Shown here in pieces: positions 6,248 to 6,879 of a stretch of 6,879 bases of DNA. Under the pieces are notes generated by a model. The model was not told the origin of the DNA, did not search any database, and was given only the letters and a program-made list of their open reading frames with translations. Each line of letters opens with the position of its first letter. Position 1 is the first letter of the stretch. The translations under genes were made by a program, and so were the position numbers. Origin of the DNA: an uncultured Catenibacterium sp. (lineage in GTDB: Bacteria > Bacillota_I > Bacilli_A > Erysipelotrichales > Coprobacillaceae); NCBI GenBank assembly GCA_900764725.1, contig CAAFPB010000105.1, positions 1 through 6,879 on the forward strand. The letters run 5' to 3'.

Positions 6248-6879
<632 letters not shown>

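Overview
The window is AT-rich, with AAAGGAGG-type ribosome binding sites, a sortase/pilin locus and an intracellular bile salt hydrolase. Together these point to a low-GC Gram-positive gut commensal. Protein style suggests Erysipelotrichales-like Firmicutes (Catenibacterium/Holdemanella type), but that placement is inference. The window looks like a whole short contig: its left end cuts into a gene, and its right end finishes in 32 bases of Illumina TruSeq adapter (6848-6879), which are not genomic.

Left block (1-1250, + strand): the C-terminal end of a class C sortase, followed 24 bases later by a secreted pilin-like protein with a signal peptide, an N-terminal pilin-type domain, a Cna_B domain, an NVKTG sorting motif and a membrane anchor. 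This is the 3' end of a pilus operon and it closes with a strong hairpin terminator.

Block 2 (1249-2240, - strand): a convergent, monocistronic choloylglycine hydrolase, very probably a bile salt hydrolase. Its start is fixed by the RBS and by the need for Cys2. The 176-base divergent spacer (2224-2399) holds a near-perfect sigma-A promoter for the next gene and several short direct repeats.

Block 3 (2353-4478, + strand): a COG0523/G3E P-loop GTPase with an unusual metal-motif region, then a 251-base spacer with hairpins and an in-frame open extension after the GTPase stop, then an SPL-type radical SAM protein. A bidirectional terminator lies between this block and the next.

Block 4 (4477-6847, - strand): a tight four-gene operon transcribed leftwards: 6-phospho-beta-glucosidase (GH1, N-terminal part missing), a cytidylate kinase-like protein with a degenerate P-loop, and two half-size chromate-transporter (CHR) proteins overlapping by ATGA. 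The operon promoter lies outside the window.

I see recognisable families throughout and no convincing undescribed system. The best leads are the atypical GTPase, the GTPase/radical SAM spacer, the kinase-like protein with an altered P-loop inside a sugar/transporter operon, and the adapter artefact, which creates a false start for the last gene.
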